Source: Oceanospirillaceae bacterium (lineage in GTDB: Bacteria > Pseudomonadota > Gammaproteobacteria > Pseudomonadales > Oceanobacteraceae). Taken from it: 64,000 nt of DNA. Under the pieces are notes generated by a model that saw nothing but the letters and a program-made list of their open reading frames with translations, had not been told where the DNA came from and ran no database searches. Shown here piece by piece: positions 8,452 to 17,573 of the stretch; the first letter of the stretch is position 1, and each line of letters starts with the position of its first letter. The DNA lies in contig PBQA01000029.1 of assembly GCA_002724925.1 (NCBI GenBank), positions 1 to 64,000 of the forward strand, given 5' to 3'. Position numbers and translations under genes: made by a program.

Positions 8452-9450
8452 ATGTTCGATGGGAAAAGCATTCTGGTCACGGGTGGCACTGGGTCATTTG
8501 GCCATGCTTTTGTTCCGATGACGCTTGAGAAGTACAACCCGCGCCGGATCATTGTGTTTTCTCGTGATGAGATGAAGCAGTGGGAGATGGCGAAGCTCTT
8601 CGAGGGTGATCCCAGGGTTCGTTTCTTCATTGGCGATGTACGAGATAAAGACCGTTTGTATCGAGCCTTAGATGGCGTTGATTATGTGGTGCATGCTGCG
8701 GCGACTAAGATCGTTCCGATCGCTGAGTACAACCCGTTCGAGTGCGTAAAAACTAACATCAATGGCGCGATGAATGTGATTGATGCCTGTATCGATCACG
8801 GTATCGAAAGCTGTGTGGCGCTTTCTACGGATAAGGCCAGTTCTCCGGTCAATCTCTATGGTGCGACTAAGCTCGCCTCGGATAAGTTGTTTGTGTCGGG
8901 TAATGCGTATTCGGGCGAGCATGGCACCAACTTCTCGGTCGTGCGCTACGGCAATGTGATGGGCTCGCGCGGGTCTGTGATTCCGTTCTTTCAGTCGATT
9001 AAGGAGTCGGGTGTGTTACCGATTACTGATGATCGAATGACACGCTTTATGATCTCACTAGAGGATGCCGTGAAACTGGTCTGGCATGCTTTTGAAGACA
9101 TGGTCGGCGGTGAAATCTACGTGAAGAAAATTCCGTCGATGAAGGTAACGGATCTTGCGCGTGTTGTGGCCCCGGAAGCCGAACAGAAGGTCGTAGGTAT
9201 CCGCCCGGGCGAAAAGCTGCATGAGCAGATGATTGGCAGTGAGGATTCGTTCCACACTTACGAGTACGACGAACATTTTAAAATTCTGCCGAGTATCAAC
9301 GGTTGGGACCATTGCCCTGAGCGTATAAAAGACGGCAAGCTGGTACCCGAAGGCTTTACCTATTCAAGTGATAATAACTCAGAGTGGATGACCGATGCTG
9401 AGCTTCAGCATTGGATTGAGCATAACCGGGATAGAATCGGGAAGATTTAA
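8452..9450 (+). CDS. pseB: UDP-GlcNAc 4,6-dehydratase (5-inverting)
   Basis: PseB makes the 4-keto-6-deoxy-L-arabino sugar from UDP-GlcNAc, the first step to pseudaminic acid. The 332-aa short-chain dehydrogenase has the NAD(P) motif GGTGSFG near its start and the Asp-Lys/Tyr catalytic set in STDKASSPVNLYGATK (about D127, K128, Y136, K140). The ATG at 8452 is preferred over the TTG at 8446 because AGGAG lies 7 nt before it and the family starts MF(D/N)GKSILVTGG. It is the first gene of the operon. Confidence 0.95.
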   Translation: MFDGKSILVTGGTGSFGHAFVPMTLEKYNPRRIIVFSRDEMKQWEMAKLFEGDPRVRFFIGDVRDKDRLYRALDGVDYVVHAAATKIVPIAEYNPFECVKTNINGAMNVIDACIDHGIESCVALSTDKASSPVNLYGATKLASDKLFVSGNAYSGEHGTNFSVVRYGNVMGSRGSVIPFFQSIKESGVLPITDDRMTRFMISLEDAVKLVWHAFEDMVGGEIYVKKIPSMKVTDLARVVAPEAEQKVVGIRPGEKLHEQMIGSEDSFHTYEYDEHFKILPSINGWDHCPERIKDGKLVPEGFTYSSDNNSEWMTDAELQHWIEHNRDRIGKI

Positions 9451-9452
9451 CT

Positions 9453-10610
9453 ATGATCCCATACGGGCGCCAGAACATTACGAGCGAGGATATCAAAGCG
9501 GTCACTGAAGCACTTCAGTCTGACTTCCTGACTCAGGGGCCGGCTGTCCCTGCCTTTGAATCCGCGGTTTGTGATGCCGTTGGTGCGGCGTTTGGTGTAG
9601 CTGTTAACAGTGCTACCTCTGCACTTCATATCGCTTGTCTGGCCTTAGGAGTAGGCAGGGGACGTCGAGTCTGGACCAGCCCGGTAACCTTTGTTGCTTC
9701 TGCTAATTGTGCTCTTTACTGCGGTGCTGACGTTGATTTTGTCGACATCGATAGCCAGACCTACAACCTCAGTATCGAGGCTCTGACCGAAAAGCTCGTT
9801 GAGGCTGAGCAGGCGGGTACTTTACCTGATGTGCTGATCCCCGTTCATTTAGCTGGCCAGTCGTGCGACATGAAGGCCATCGCTGACCTCGCAGAACGTT
9901 TTAATTTCAAAGTCATTGAAGATGCTTCTCATGCGATAGGGGCAGATTATGCCGGTTTGCCGGTAGGGAATTGCCGTTACTCTGATATTACTGTCTTCAG
10001 CTTTCATCCAGTAAAGATTATTACGACGGGTGAGGGCGGTATGACAGTGACTCAGGATGAGGAGCTGGCGAATACTATGGCGCGGTTGCGCTCGCACGGC
10101 ATTACCCGTGATCCAGCTTTGATGACTCAAGAGCCCGATGGTGATTGGTATTACCAGCAGCAGGAGCTTGGTTTTAACTATCGCATGACGGACCTTCAGG
10201 CGGCCTTGGGCGTTAGTCAGATGCAGCGCCTGAGTCAGTTTATTGAGCAACGACGCGCACTGGCTGAACGATATTTTTCGCTATTGAGTAGCCTGCCGGT
10301 GACGTTGCCGTACCAGGCCGAGTGGTCAGTATCGGCCTGGCATTTGTACATATTGAGAATTAAACCTGATCTGATTAAGAAATCGCAGAAGCAGGTATTT
10401 AAGGAACTCCGTGAGGCGGGCATTGGCGTTAATCTGCATTATATTCCGGTGCATTTGCAGCCGTATTACGCTGCTCGTGGCTTTGCGATGGGGGACTTCC
10501 CTGCGGCCGAGAAATATTACACAGAAGCGATCAGTATCCCGTTATTTCACGGAATGACAGAAGAACAGCAGAACACGGTAGCTAACGTTTTGGAGGACGT
10601 TCTGATATGA
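9453..10610 (+). CDS. pseC: UDP-4-amino-4,6-dideoxy-N-acetyl-beta-L-altrosamine transaminase
   Basis: PseC is a PLP enzyme of the DegT/DnrJ/EryC1 family that aminates C4 of the PseB product using glutamate. The 385-aa protein carries the Schiff-base lysine in FHPVKIITTGEGG (about K188) and the PLP-phosphate region NSATSALH. It begins 2 nt after pseB, and its last bases overlap pseF by four. Confidence 0.94.
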   Translation: MIPYGRQNITSEDIKAVTEALQSDFLTQGPAVPAFESAVCDAVGAAFGVAVNSATSALHIACLALGVGRGRRVWTSPVTFVASANCALYCGADVDFVDIDSQTYNLSIEALTEKLVEAEQAGTLPDVLIPVHLAGQSCDMKAIADLAERFNFKVIEDASHAIGADYAGLPVGNCRYSDITVFSFHPVKIITTGEGGMTVTQDEELANTMARLRSHGITRDPALMTQEPDGDWYYQQQELGFNYRMTDLQAALGVSQMQRLSQFIEQRRALAERYFSLLSSLPVTLPYQAEWSVSAWHLYILRIKPDLIKKSQKQVFKELREAGIGVNLHYIPVHLQPYYAARGFAMGDFPAAEKYYTEAISIPLFHGMTEEQQNTVANVLEDVLI

Positions 10611-11296
10611 GTCGGATCGCTGTGATACCCGCTCGCGGTGGCAGTAAGCGGATTCCACGAAAGAACATTAAGCATTTTGCGGGTAAACCGATGATCGCCT
10701 GGTCGATTGATGCAGCGATTCAATGTGGATTGTTCGACCGTATTATTGTCTCTACCGATGACGATGAAATTGCTGAAATAGCCCGCACACTCGGAGCTGA
10801 AGTTCCGTTTATGCGCCCGGCGTATCTGTCGGATGATCATACGGCCACGATTCCGGTCATTGCGCATGCAATCGATACTCTTATTGACGAAGGCGAGGCC
10901 CCTGTTGATGTTTGTTGTATCTACGCAACCGCCCCCTTTATTTCAGCAGACGATTTAGAGGCTTCTTATAAGCAGTTTAAGCGCACAGACAGCATGTATT
11001 GTTTTACCGCAACAGAGTTTGCGGCGCCGATCTTCCGCTCCTTTCAGGTAGAAGATGATCATTCTGTCGAGATGTTCTGGCCAGAAAACTTTGAAAAGCG
11101 CAGCCAGGATCTACCGGTGGCGTATCACGATGCAGGACAATTCTACTGGGGCCACGCCAAAGCCTGGATGGATGGCGATCTTATTTTTGCTCCGCATTCT
11201 CAGGCGTTCGTCATTCCTCGATGGCGGGTTCAGGATATTGATACTCCAGATGATTGGGCGAGAGCAGAACTGATGGCTCCGGCAATTCTGGGGTAA
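10607..11296 (+). CDS. pseF: pseudaminic acid cytidylyltransferase
   Basis: PseF activates pseudaminic acid with CTP to give CMP-Pse, the donor for the glycosyltransferase. The 229-aa NeuA-like enzyme has the nucleotide-binding loop IPARGGSKRIPRKN at residues 7-20 and the family region YATAPFISADDL. It starts in an ATGA overlap with pseC. Placement of the activating enzyme before the synthase is common in pse loci. Confidence 0.93.
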   Translation: MSRIAVIPARGGSKRIPRKNIKHFAGKPMIAWSIDAAIQCGLFDRIIVSTDDDEIAEIARTLGAEVPFMRPAYLSDDHTATIPVIAHAIDTLIDEGEAPVDVCCIYATAPFISADDLEASYKQFKRTDSMYCFTATEFAAPIFRSFQVEDDHSVEMFWPENFEKRSQDLPVAYHDAGQFYWGHAKAWMDGDLIFAPHSQAFVIPRWRVQDIDTPDDWARAELMAPAILG

Positions 11297-11299
11297 CGC

Positions 11300-12838
11300 A
11301 TGAAAATTGCGTTTCGTTGCGATGCATCAGAGAGAGTAGGTACAGGGCATGTAATGCGCTGCCTGACTCTGGCACGTGCAGCCATGACGCAGGGGCATGA
11401 GGTTTGCTTTTTTGTTTCTGATATCGATGCTGCTCTTGAGAAGCGAATCAATGCGACTGGTATCCGGATTATCAGGCTTCCTTCGCTGGAATATGGCTGT
11501 CAGCAATCATCGGTAGCAATTGAAGCTGAATACGAAACAAGTCAGCAGGAGACTGAGGCCCGGTACTTTTTAAGTACAGTGGCGGGCTATCAGCTTGACT
11601 GGATCGTCGTCGATCATTACGGCTACGGTGAGCCATGGATCTCGGCAATTAAACGCGCGGGCTATTGTTTGCTTTTAATCGAAGACTGGCCGCACCGGAA
11701 AGTCAGTGCTGACTTACTTCTTGACCCAAGACCAGGCGCCGTTGCTTCAGATTATCAAGAGTATATTCGTTCTGAAAAGGTACTCTCTGGCTCTGGTTTT
11801 AATCTTATCCGTGAGGAGTTTTTTGCTGAACCTTGCAGTTCTTCCAGAAGAGTTCAGCGGGTTTTACTTAATCTGGGCGGATACGACCATCGTGGTCTAA
11901 GTGCTGATATTCTCGATGCATTGGCCAGCGAAGACTTCGTCAATAAGCTAAGTTTTACCGTGCTTTTGAGTCAGTCATCTCCTGCATTTTCTCGTATTCA
12001 GTCTCGTAGTCAGAGCAGCGAATATCCATTTTCGGTGAACTTAATTGATCACTGCGACGATATGGCAGGCCTGTATCGCTCTCACGATGTTTGTATTGGT
12101 GCATCTGGAGGTTCTCTGTGGGAACGGGTCGCTATGAGATTGCCTACTGCATTGGTGATTGTTGCTGATAATCAGAAACCCCAGGCCAGTTATGCTGAAG
12201 ATAATGGCCTGGTAAAAGTCGTAGCAGACTACTCTGGCACAGCTGGCAGTTTTGATACCTCCGCGTTCAGAAGTCTTGTTGAATCTGATGAGGTGCGTCA
12301 GAGTATGCAGGATAGCTCAGCCAACCTCATTGAGAAGAGTGGCAGTCGGTGTGTTATCCAGGCCGTTGAAAACACAAAGCCGGAAGGCATGACTCTGCGC
12401 TCCGCGATAGTGAGTGACATGCGGGATTTCTATCGTTGGCAGAAGCAACCCGGAGCCCGTCGTTTTTTCCGTACGCCACAACTGCCGCGCTGGTCGCAAC
12501 ACAGACGTTGGTATCAAGGTGTTATGTCTGACGCTTCGGTTAGCCTGTATATCGTTCTATTTAACGGAGAGAAGGCGGGCTACGTGCGAGTGGATGGCGC
12601 TGTAACTAGTTCTAAAAGTAGTTCTGTAGGTAGCTCTTTAGGTAGCTCAGAAGTATCTATCCTTATCAGCCGGAACTTTCGCGGGCGGAAGCTTGCTGTT
12701 AACGCATTGAAAGCGCTTGTAAGTCGTTATCCCGAAACACGTTTTTGCGCCGATGTTGCTCCCGGTAATTTTGCCTCGCGGAAAGTATTCAAACGAGCGG
12801 GCTTTCAGAAAACAGGAGGACGTCGCTATGAGTACTGA
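11300..12838 (+). CDS. pseG: PseG UDP-sugar hydrolase fused to GNAT acetyltransferase (PseG-PseH)
   Basis: This 512-aa protein has two domains. Residues 1 to about 350 are PseG, a GT-B-like hydrolase that removes UDP from the diacetamido sugar, with the GTGH motif placing the expected catalytic histidine at H17. From about 357 a GNAT domain follows (RSAIVSDMRDFYRWQK, then NFRGRKLAVNALKAL and NFASRKVFKRAGF), probably supplying PseH, the C4 N-acetyltransferase, which has no other clear gene here. A Ser-rich insert (about 436-451) in the GNAT part is encoded by four 12-bp repeats. The 3' end overlaps the next gene by 11 nt. Confidence 0.88.
   Translation: MKIAFRCDASERVGTGHVMRCLTLARAAMTQGHEVCFFVSDIDAALEKRINATGIRIIRLPSLEYGCQQSSVAIEAEYETSQQETEARYFLSTVAGYQLDWIVVDHYGYGEPWISAIKRAGYCLLLIEDWPHRKVSADLLLDPRPGAVASDYQEYIRSEKVLSGSGFNLIREEFFAEPCSSSRRVQRVLLNLGGYDHRGLSADILDALASEDFVNKLSFTVLLSQSSPAFSRIQSRSQSSEYPFSVNLIDHCDDMAGLYRSHDVCIGASGGSLWERVAMRLPTALVIVADNQKPQASYAEDNGLVKVVADYSGTAGSFDTSAFRSLVESDEVRQSMQDSSANLIEKSGSRCVIQAVENTKPEGMTLRSAIVSDMRDFYRWQKQPGARRFFRTPQLPRWSQHRRWYQGVMSDASVSLYIVLFNGEKAGYVRVDGAVTSSKSSSVGSSLGSSEVSILISRNFRGRKLAVNALKALVSRYPETRFCADVAPGNFASRKVFKRAGFQKTGGRRYEY
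12607..12654 (+). repeat. in-frame 12-bp minisatellite, four copies
   Basis: Four consecutive 12-mers (TAGTTCTAAAAG, TAGTTCTGTAGG, TAGCTCTTTAGG, TAGCTCAGAAGT) encode a Ser/Gly-rich loop inside the GNAT domain. The period equals four codons, so gain or loss of a unit keeps the frame. Confidence 0.75.
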
Positions 12839-13562
12839 TATTGCGTCTGCATATATTATTGCGAGCAATAAAGAGTGGCATCGAACCTCGTTTGAAACTT
12901 TGAAGGAAGAGTACGAAGGCGATTGGTACTGGGTATCGACGCCTGATGAATTGCTCGAAGCTGTCAGGGAGATCGAGTCTCCGCGTTATATATTTTTCTT
13001 GCACTGGAGTCATCATGTGCCCGAAAGCGTATGGGCGCAGCATGAGTGCGTGTGCTTCCATATGACGGACCTGCCCTACGGGCGAGGTGGCAGCCCATTG
13101 CAGAATTTGATTCTTCGCGGTCATCAGGAAACGGTGCTTACTGCGTTCCGAATGGTCGAGGCTATGGATGCCGGGCCTGTTTATGCGAAACGGGGCTTAT
13201 CCCTGAGTGGCACGGCAGAACAGATCTACAGAAGAGTGGGGGAGTTATCGACGGATATCATTCGCTCAATGATTGTTGAGCAACCTGAACCTGAAGATCA
13301 GACGGGTGAAGTCGTTGTGTTTAAGCGTCGTACACCGGAGGAGAGTGAAATTCCGAACGGTGCTTCCCCTGAGATACTTTATGATTTCATACGTATGCTG
13401 GATGCCGATGGTTACCCTCATGCGTTCAGTCGTTCTGGCCAGTACATTCTGCGCTACACGGATGCCGAATTACATGAGGGCGAACTGAAAGCGAGCGTTG
13501 TTATTTCTTTAACAGGTTCAGAAAGATCAACATCCGAAGTAAAACAGAGAGAGAAGCCATGA
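12828..13562 (+). CDS. formyltransferase-like protein of the pse operon
   Basis: This 244-aa protein is related to the formyl_trans_N family (Fmt, GART, sugar N-formyltransferases). The core block FHMTDLPYGRGGSPLQN at residues 77-93 aligns with the NxHxSLLP block, and EAMDAGPVY supplies the conserved aspartate (D114). His78 is kept, but the usual catalytic asparagine appears as Cys76. The ATG at 12828 is chosen for AGGAGG 8 nt upstream; an earlier in-frame start at 12753 lacks one. Position before pseI suggests N-formylation of a nonulosonic acid or precursor. This is inferred and activity is unproven given the changed residue. Confidence 0.7.
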   Translation: MSTDIASAYIIASNKEWHRTSFETLKEEYEGDWYWVSTPDELLEAVREIESPRYIFFLHWSHHVPESVWAQHECVCFHMTDLPYGRGGSPLQNLILRGHQETVLTAFRMVEAMDAGPVYAKRGLSLSGTAEQIYRRVGELSTDIIRSMIVEQPEPEDQTGEVVVFKRRTPEESEIPNGASPEILYDFIRMLDADGYPHAFSRSGQYILRYTDAELHEGELKASVVISLTGSERSTSEVKQREKP

Positions 13563-14605
13563 CGTTTTCTATTTCAGGCCGAAAGATAGGCGCCTCTTTC
13601 AAGCCGTATATTATTGCTGAGGTGTCTGCTAATCATAACGGCGATCTCGCAAAAGCGTTGCAGACCATTGATGCGGCCGCTGATGCAGGGGCCAGCGCAG
13701 TCAAAATTCAGACTTATACTGCAGACACCATGACCATCGACTGCGATTTACCTGATTTTCAGATTCATGGTGGTTTGTGGGATGGCTACAAGCTTTACGA
13801 CCTCTATAAGTGGGCCGAAACGCCTTATGAATGGCATAAGGCCATGTTCGATCATGCAAAGGCGCGAGGTATTACTTTGTTTTCTACGCCGTTCGATGAG
13901 TCGGCTGTAGAGCTTCTGGAATCGCTAAATACGCCTGCATACAAAGTCGCGTCGTTTGAGCTGACTGATATCCCATTAATTCGCTGTATTGCAGCCACCG
14001 GTAAACCTTTGATCATGTCGACGGGAATGGCGAGCCTGGAAGAAGTGAAAGAGGCGGTAGATGCCGCGCGCGCTTCTGGTTGCAAGGATCTGGTGTTGCT
14101 GCACTGCATCAGTAGCTATCCAGCGCCGATGGAGCAGGCGAATATCCGCCAGATGGCCACCCTTGAGAAAGAGTTTGGCGTTACCGTTGGGTTGTCTGAT
14201 CATACGTTAGGAACCGTCGCTTCCGTGGCTGCTGTTTCCTTAGGCGCGAGTGTGATCGAGAAACACTTTACCCTGAGCCGGGAAGACAAAGGTCCGGACA
14301 GTGAGTTCTCTATTGAGCCGCACGAGTTGAAGCAGTTAGTCGAGGACGCAAATAACGCCTGGGCTGCATTGGGTAGTGAGGCTTATACCCGACAAAAAGC
14401 TGAAGAGCCGAACCGCCGATTCCGCCGGTCTTTGTACTTTGTTAAAGATCTGCCCGCGGGCCATATTGTCAGAGAGAATGATATCCGTCGTATTCGTCCC
14501 GGTTTCGGTCTGGCGCCTAAATATTACGATGATGTCATCGGCCGTGCGCTAAGTGATTCAGTAAGCCGGGGTACACCCGTGCAATGGGAGGCGTTTGATG
14601 AGTGA
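13559..14605 (+). CDS. pseI: pseudaminic acid synthase
   Basis: PseI (NeuB family) condenses the freed 2,4-diacetamido-2,4,6-trideoxy-L-altrose with phosphoenolpyruvate to give pseudaminic acid. The 348-aa protein has the N-terminal TIM barrel with AEVSANHNGD, KIQTYTADT and FSTPFDESAVELLE, the GLSDHTLG block, and the C-terminal SAF antifreeze-like domain (RRSLYFVKDLPAGHIV onward). It starts in an ATGA overlap with the formyltransferase-like gene and overlaps the deacetylase gene by 8 nt. Confidence 0.95.
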   Translation: MTFSISGRKIGASFKPYIIAEVSANHNGDLAKALQTIDAAADAGASAVKIQTYTADTMTIDCDLPDFQIHGGLWDGYKLYDLYKWAETPYEWHKAMFDHAKARGITLFSTPFDESAVELLESLNTPAYKVASFELTDIPLIRCIAATGKPLIMSTGMASLEEVKEAVDAARASGCKDLVLLHCISSYPAPMEQANIRQMATLEKEFGVTVGLSDHTLGTVASVAAVSLGASVIEKHFTLSREDKGPDSEFSIEPHELKQLVEDANNAWAALGSEAYTRQKAEEPNRRFRRSLYFVKDLPAGHIVRENDIRRIRPGFGLAPKYYDDVIGRALSDSVSRGTPVQWEAFDE

Positions 14606-15269
14606 GATTGTGTTGGTTGTTGCTGCCCATCCCGATGATGAAGTTCTTGGGTGTGGTGGCACTATAGCCAGGCATACTGCCGCAGGTGATCAGGTTCATG
14701 TTTTGTTTATGGCAGATGGCGAAGCCTCTCGTGAAGAGGCTGATATTACGCAACGCCGTTTGGCCGCAAACAATTGCGCCGATGCGCTCGGAATATCAGA
14801 ACGGATCTTTTTAGACTGGCCTGATAATAAATTGGATTCTGTGCCATTACTGGATGTCGTACAGAGCCTTGAGCCACATATCCGTCGCTTAAACCCTTCA
14901 ATTGTTTATACCCACTTTTGGGGTGATTTGAATATTGATCATCGCGTGACTGCTCAGGCGGTCATGACAGCATGTCGTCCCCAGCCGGACTCTTTGCCTG
15001 CCTTAAAACGTATTCTTTCATTTGAGGTTCTTTCCAGTACCGAATGGTCAATGAATGAAACGTTTGTGCCGAATTATTGGATAGATATAACTGCCACCAT
15101 TGAGGAAAAAATGTCGGCACTCGCACCGTACGACTCAGAGATGCGTGAGTACCCCCATACCCGCTCATATCAGAATATACGTCAGTTAGCCGGCCTTCGG
15201 GGCGCATCTGTTGGTGTGGAATATGCGGAAGCCTTTATGTTGTTGCGGGCGGTAGAGAAGTCAGTATGA
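14598..15269 (+). CDS. PIG-L/LmbE family N-deacetylase
   Basis: The 223-aa protein has the zinc motif AHPDDE near residues 12-17, LGCGGT after it, and the second metal histidine block DLNIDHRVT. Family members remove N-acetyl groups from GlcNAc-containing substrates. The ATG at 14598 is chosen for GGGAGG 6 nt upstream. In this operon it could expose an amine on pseudaminic acid or a precursor for the formyltransferase-like or GNAT proteins. The family call is strong and the substrate is inferred. Confidence 0.8.
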   Translation: MSEIVLVVAAHPDDEVLGCGGTIARHTAAGDQVHVLFMADGEASREEADITQRRLAANNCADALGISERIFLDWPDNKLDSVPLLDVVQSLEPHIRRLNPSIVYTHFWGDLNIDHRVTAQAVMTACRPQPDSLPALKRILSFEVLSSTEWSMNETFVPNYWIDITATIEEKMSALAPYDSEMREYPHTRSYQNIRQLAGLRGASVGVEYAEAFMLLRAVEKSV

Positions 15270-16261
15270 CGACGCCATTGTCTGTCCTTATTGTTGGATG
15301 TGGACGAATCGCAGGCGGGTTCGATGAAAAGCGCTCGACGGAAGAGCACGCGCTGTCGCATGCCGGTGCTTACAGTAAGCGATCCGATGTCGTACTCGCT
15401 GCTTGCGTCGATCCTGATATTGAGATTGCGGAGAGATTTGCAGAACGTTGGTCAGTCAGTGAAGCGTACCCGGGGTGCGAAGAAATACCAGCTGAATGTG
15501 AATTTGATATTGTCAGTATCTGTACTCCAACCGCCGTGCACAGTAGCTCAATTGAGGATGTATTTCGCTTCAGACCGAAAGTAATATTTCTTGAGAAACC
15601 TGTATCGGCTTCTGCAGATACGAGTCAGGCGTTACTGGATAAATGCAGGCAGCATAATATCGCCTTGATTGTTAATTACAGTCGCCGTTGGGATTCAGTG
15701 CTGGCTGAGCTTAAAAATGGTCTGGAAACCAAGAGTGCAGAATGGCCGGGTTCGCTTAAAGCGGTCACCGCGGTGTACAACAAGGGCATACGCAATAACG
15801 GCTCTCACCTTCTGGACTTGTTGGCGGGTGTGGTCGGCGTGCTGAGCCCAGAGTGGGCTGCGGTTCGCCCAGGCAACGCACGTAAGGATGATCCTGATAT
15901 CGATATGGTCCTGATGTCTGATCGTGGAATACGCTGTTCTCTAAATAGTACGGACTCGGATGATTTCGCTCAGTTTGAGCTGACGTTTCTGACTGATAAA
16001 GGCGAATTCCGTATGCTTGATGGTGGGCTTCGCTGGAGCGAACGGAGGGTTGAAGAAAGCCCGGAGTTTGCCGGCTATAAGCGTTTGGGTAAAGAAATCG
16101 CATGTTCCGGTGGATATCTTCCAGTGATGGAAAAAGCCATATCTGAAGTGATAGATCTCGCACTGCTCAGTCAGTCTGGCCCTATTGATTATCGGGCTGC
16201 GGAGCAGGCGGTAGAAACGGAACGTTTGATAGAACAGATTCTGGAACGAGTAGATGACTAA
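15266..16261 (+). CDS. Gfo/Idh/MocA family oxidoreductase
   Basis: This 331-aa NAD(P)-dependent dehydrogenase has the Rossmann motif VGCGRIAGG at the N terminus, CTPTAVHS, and the family signature EKPVS (about residues 110-114). In sugar pathways such enzymes oxidise a hydroxyl to a ketone, often just before a PLP aminotransferase, and the next gene is exactly that. It starts in an ATGA overlap with the deacetylase gene and overlaps the aminotransferase gene by 8 nt. Substrate unknown. Confidence 0.82.
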   Translation: MTTPLSVLIVGCGRIAGGFDEKRSTEEHALSHAGAYSKRSDVVLAACVDPDIEIAERFAERWSVSEAYPGCEEIPAECEFDIVSICTPTAVHSSSIEDVFRFRPKVIFLEKPVSASADTSQALLDKCRQHNIALIVNYSRRWDSVLAELKNGLETKSAEWPGSLKAVTAVYNKGIRNNGSHLLDLLAGVVGVLSPEWAAVRPGNARKDDPDIDMVLMSDRGIRCSLNSTDSDDFAQFELTFLTDKGEFRMLDGGLRWSERRVEESPEFAGYKRLGKEIACSGGYLPVMEKAISEVIDLALLSQSGPIDYRAAEQAVETERLIEQILERVDD

Positions 16262-17564
16262 TACAAACGAATTACTGGATGCCATGCGTTCAGAAACCCT
16301 TGCTCTTGAGGGTGGCGCGCCTGTTATTACGCATGAGTTTCCGCGTTATAACAGCCTTGGCAAAGAAGAGCAGGATGCTGTGCAGAAGGTTATGGAAAGT
16401 GGTGTTCTGTCTCAGTTTCTGGGTTGCTGGCACGACGATTTTTATGGCGGCAGCAAGGTACAGGCGTTCGAGGCACAGTGCGCTGACTACTTTGGTGTTA
16501 AGCACGCTATCACGGTCAACTCCTGGACCTCAGGTCTGATCGCTGCGGTGGGTGCTCTTGATATCGAACCGGGTGATGAAATTATCGTAACGCCATGGAC
16601 TATGTGTGCCAGTGCGACGGCCATCCTACATTGGAATGCCATCCCGGTATTTGCAGATATCGATCCGCAAACATTTAACCTTGATCCAGAATCGGTGCGG
16701 AGAAATATTTCAGAAAAAACCCGGGCTATCATGGCCGTCGATATTTTTGGGCAGTCGGCCGATATGGAGGCGCTTCGAGCCATTGCTGATGAGTTTAATC
16801 TGAAAATTATCTCCGATACCGCGCAGGCACCCGCCGCGAAGTACAAAGGAAAATGGGCGGGCACCCTGGGGGATATTGGTGGTTATAGTCTGAATTACCA
16901 CAAACATATTCATACCGGTGAGGGGGGTGTCGTTGTTACCAACGATGATGCACTCGCGGAGCGTGTCCGCTTGATACGCAATCATGCAGAAGCCGTGTTG
17001 CCTGACCGGGAGGCTATGCCGATCAATAACATGCTTGGTTATAACTTCCGCTTGGGAGAAATTGAGTGCGCGATTGGCATGGAGCAGTTGAAGAAGCTAA
17101 ATGGGCTGGTTGAGTCCCGTCGCGCTCTGGCCGAACGATTGGCGGCGGGTATTTGTGAGCTGCCGGGGCTGTCAGTGCCGTATGTTGCCGATGGGAATAC
17201 CCACGTGTACTACGTATTTCCACTTCTGGTCGACCCGGATGTCGCGGGTGTCAGTAAGTTTGAAATTGCTGAAGCGCTGAAAGCCGAGGGTGTGATTCTT
17301 GCGACGCAGTATCAGAACCTGCATCTTTTGCCTATGTATCAGCAGAAAACAGCTTACGGTACGAGTGGATTTCCCTGGAGTGCTGAGTTCACCAGGCAGG
17401 ATATTTCCTACGAGAAGGGAATATGTCCGGTCGCAGAGGATATGAATGACCGTACGTATCTGGGTTTCGGAATGTGTACTTATGATCTGACCGAATCGGA
17501 TGTCGATCTGATTATCCGTGCTTTCCATAAGGTGTGGGCACACAAGGTCGAGATGAGTCGGTAA
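16254..17564 (+). CDS. DegT/DnrJ/EryC1/StrS sugar aminotransferase
   Basis: This 436-aa PLP enzyme has NSWTSGLIAA for cofactor binding and the Schiff-base lysine in YHKHIHTGEGG (about K217). It is distinct from PseC and about 50 residues longer, with an N-terminal extension including ALEGGAPVI. Paired with the oxidoreductase upstream and the GNAT downstream, it could install an extra amino group on a sugar or on the nonulosonic acid. That pathway is inferred from gene order. The family assignment itself is firm. Confidence 0.85.
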   Translation: MTNTNELLDAMRSETLALEGGAPVITHEFPRYNSLGKEEQDAVQKVMESGVLSQFLGCWHDDFYGGSKVQAFEAQCADYFGVKHAITVNSWTSGLIAAVGALDIEPGDEIIVTPWTMCASATAILHWNAIPVFADIDPQTFNLDPESVRRNISEKTRAIMAVDIFGQSADMEALRAIADEFNLKIISDTAQAPAAKYKGKWAGTLGDIGGYSLNYHKHIHTGEGGVVVTNDDALAERVRLIRNHAEAVLPDREAMPINNMLGYNFRLGEIECAIGMEQLKKLNGLVESRRALAERLAAGICELPGLSVPYVADGNTHVYYVFPLLVDPDVAGVSKFEIAEALKAEGVILATQYQNLHLLPMYQQKTAYGTSGFPWSAEFTRQDISYEKGICPVAEDMNDRTYLGFGMCTYDLTESDVDLIIRAFHKVWAHKVEMSR

Positions 17565-17573
17565 GGCGTAACC

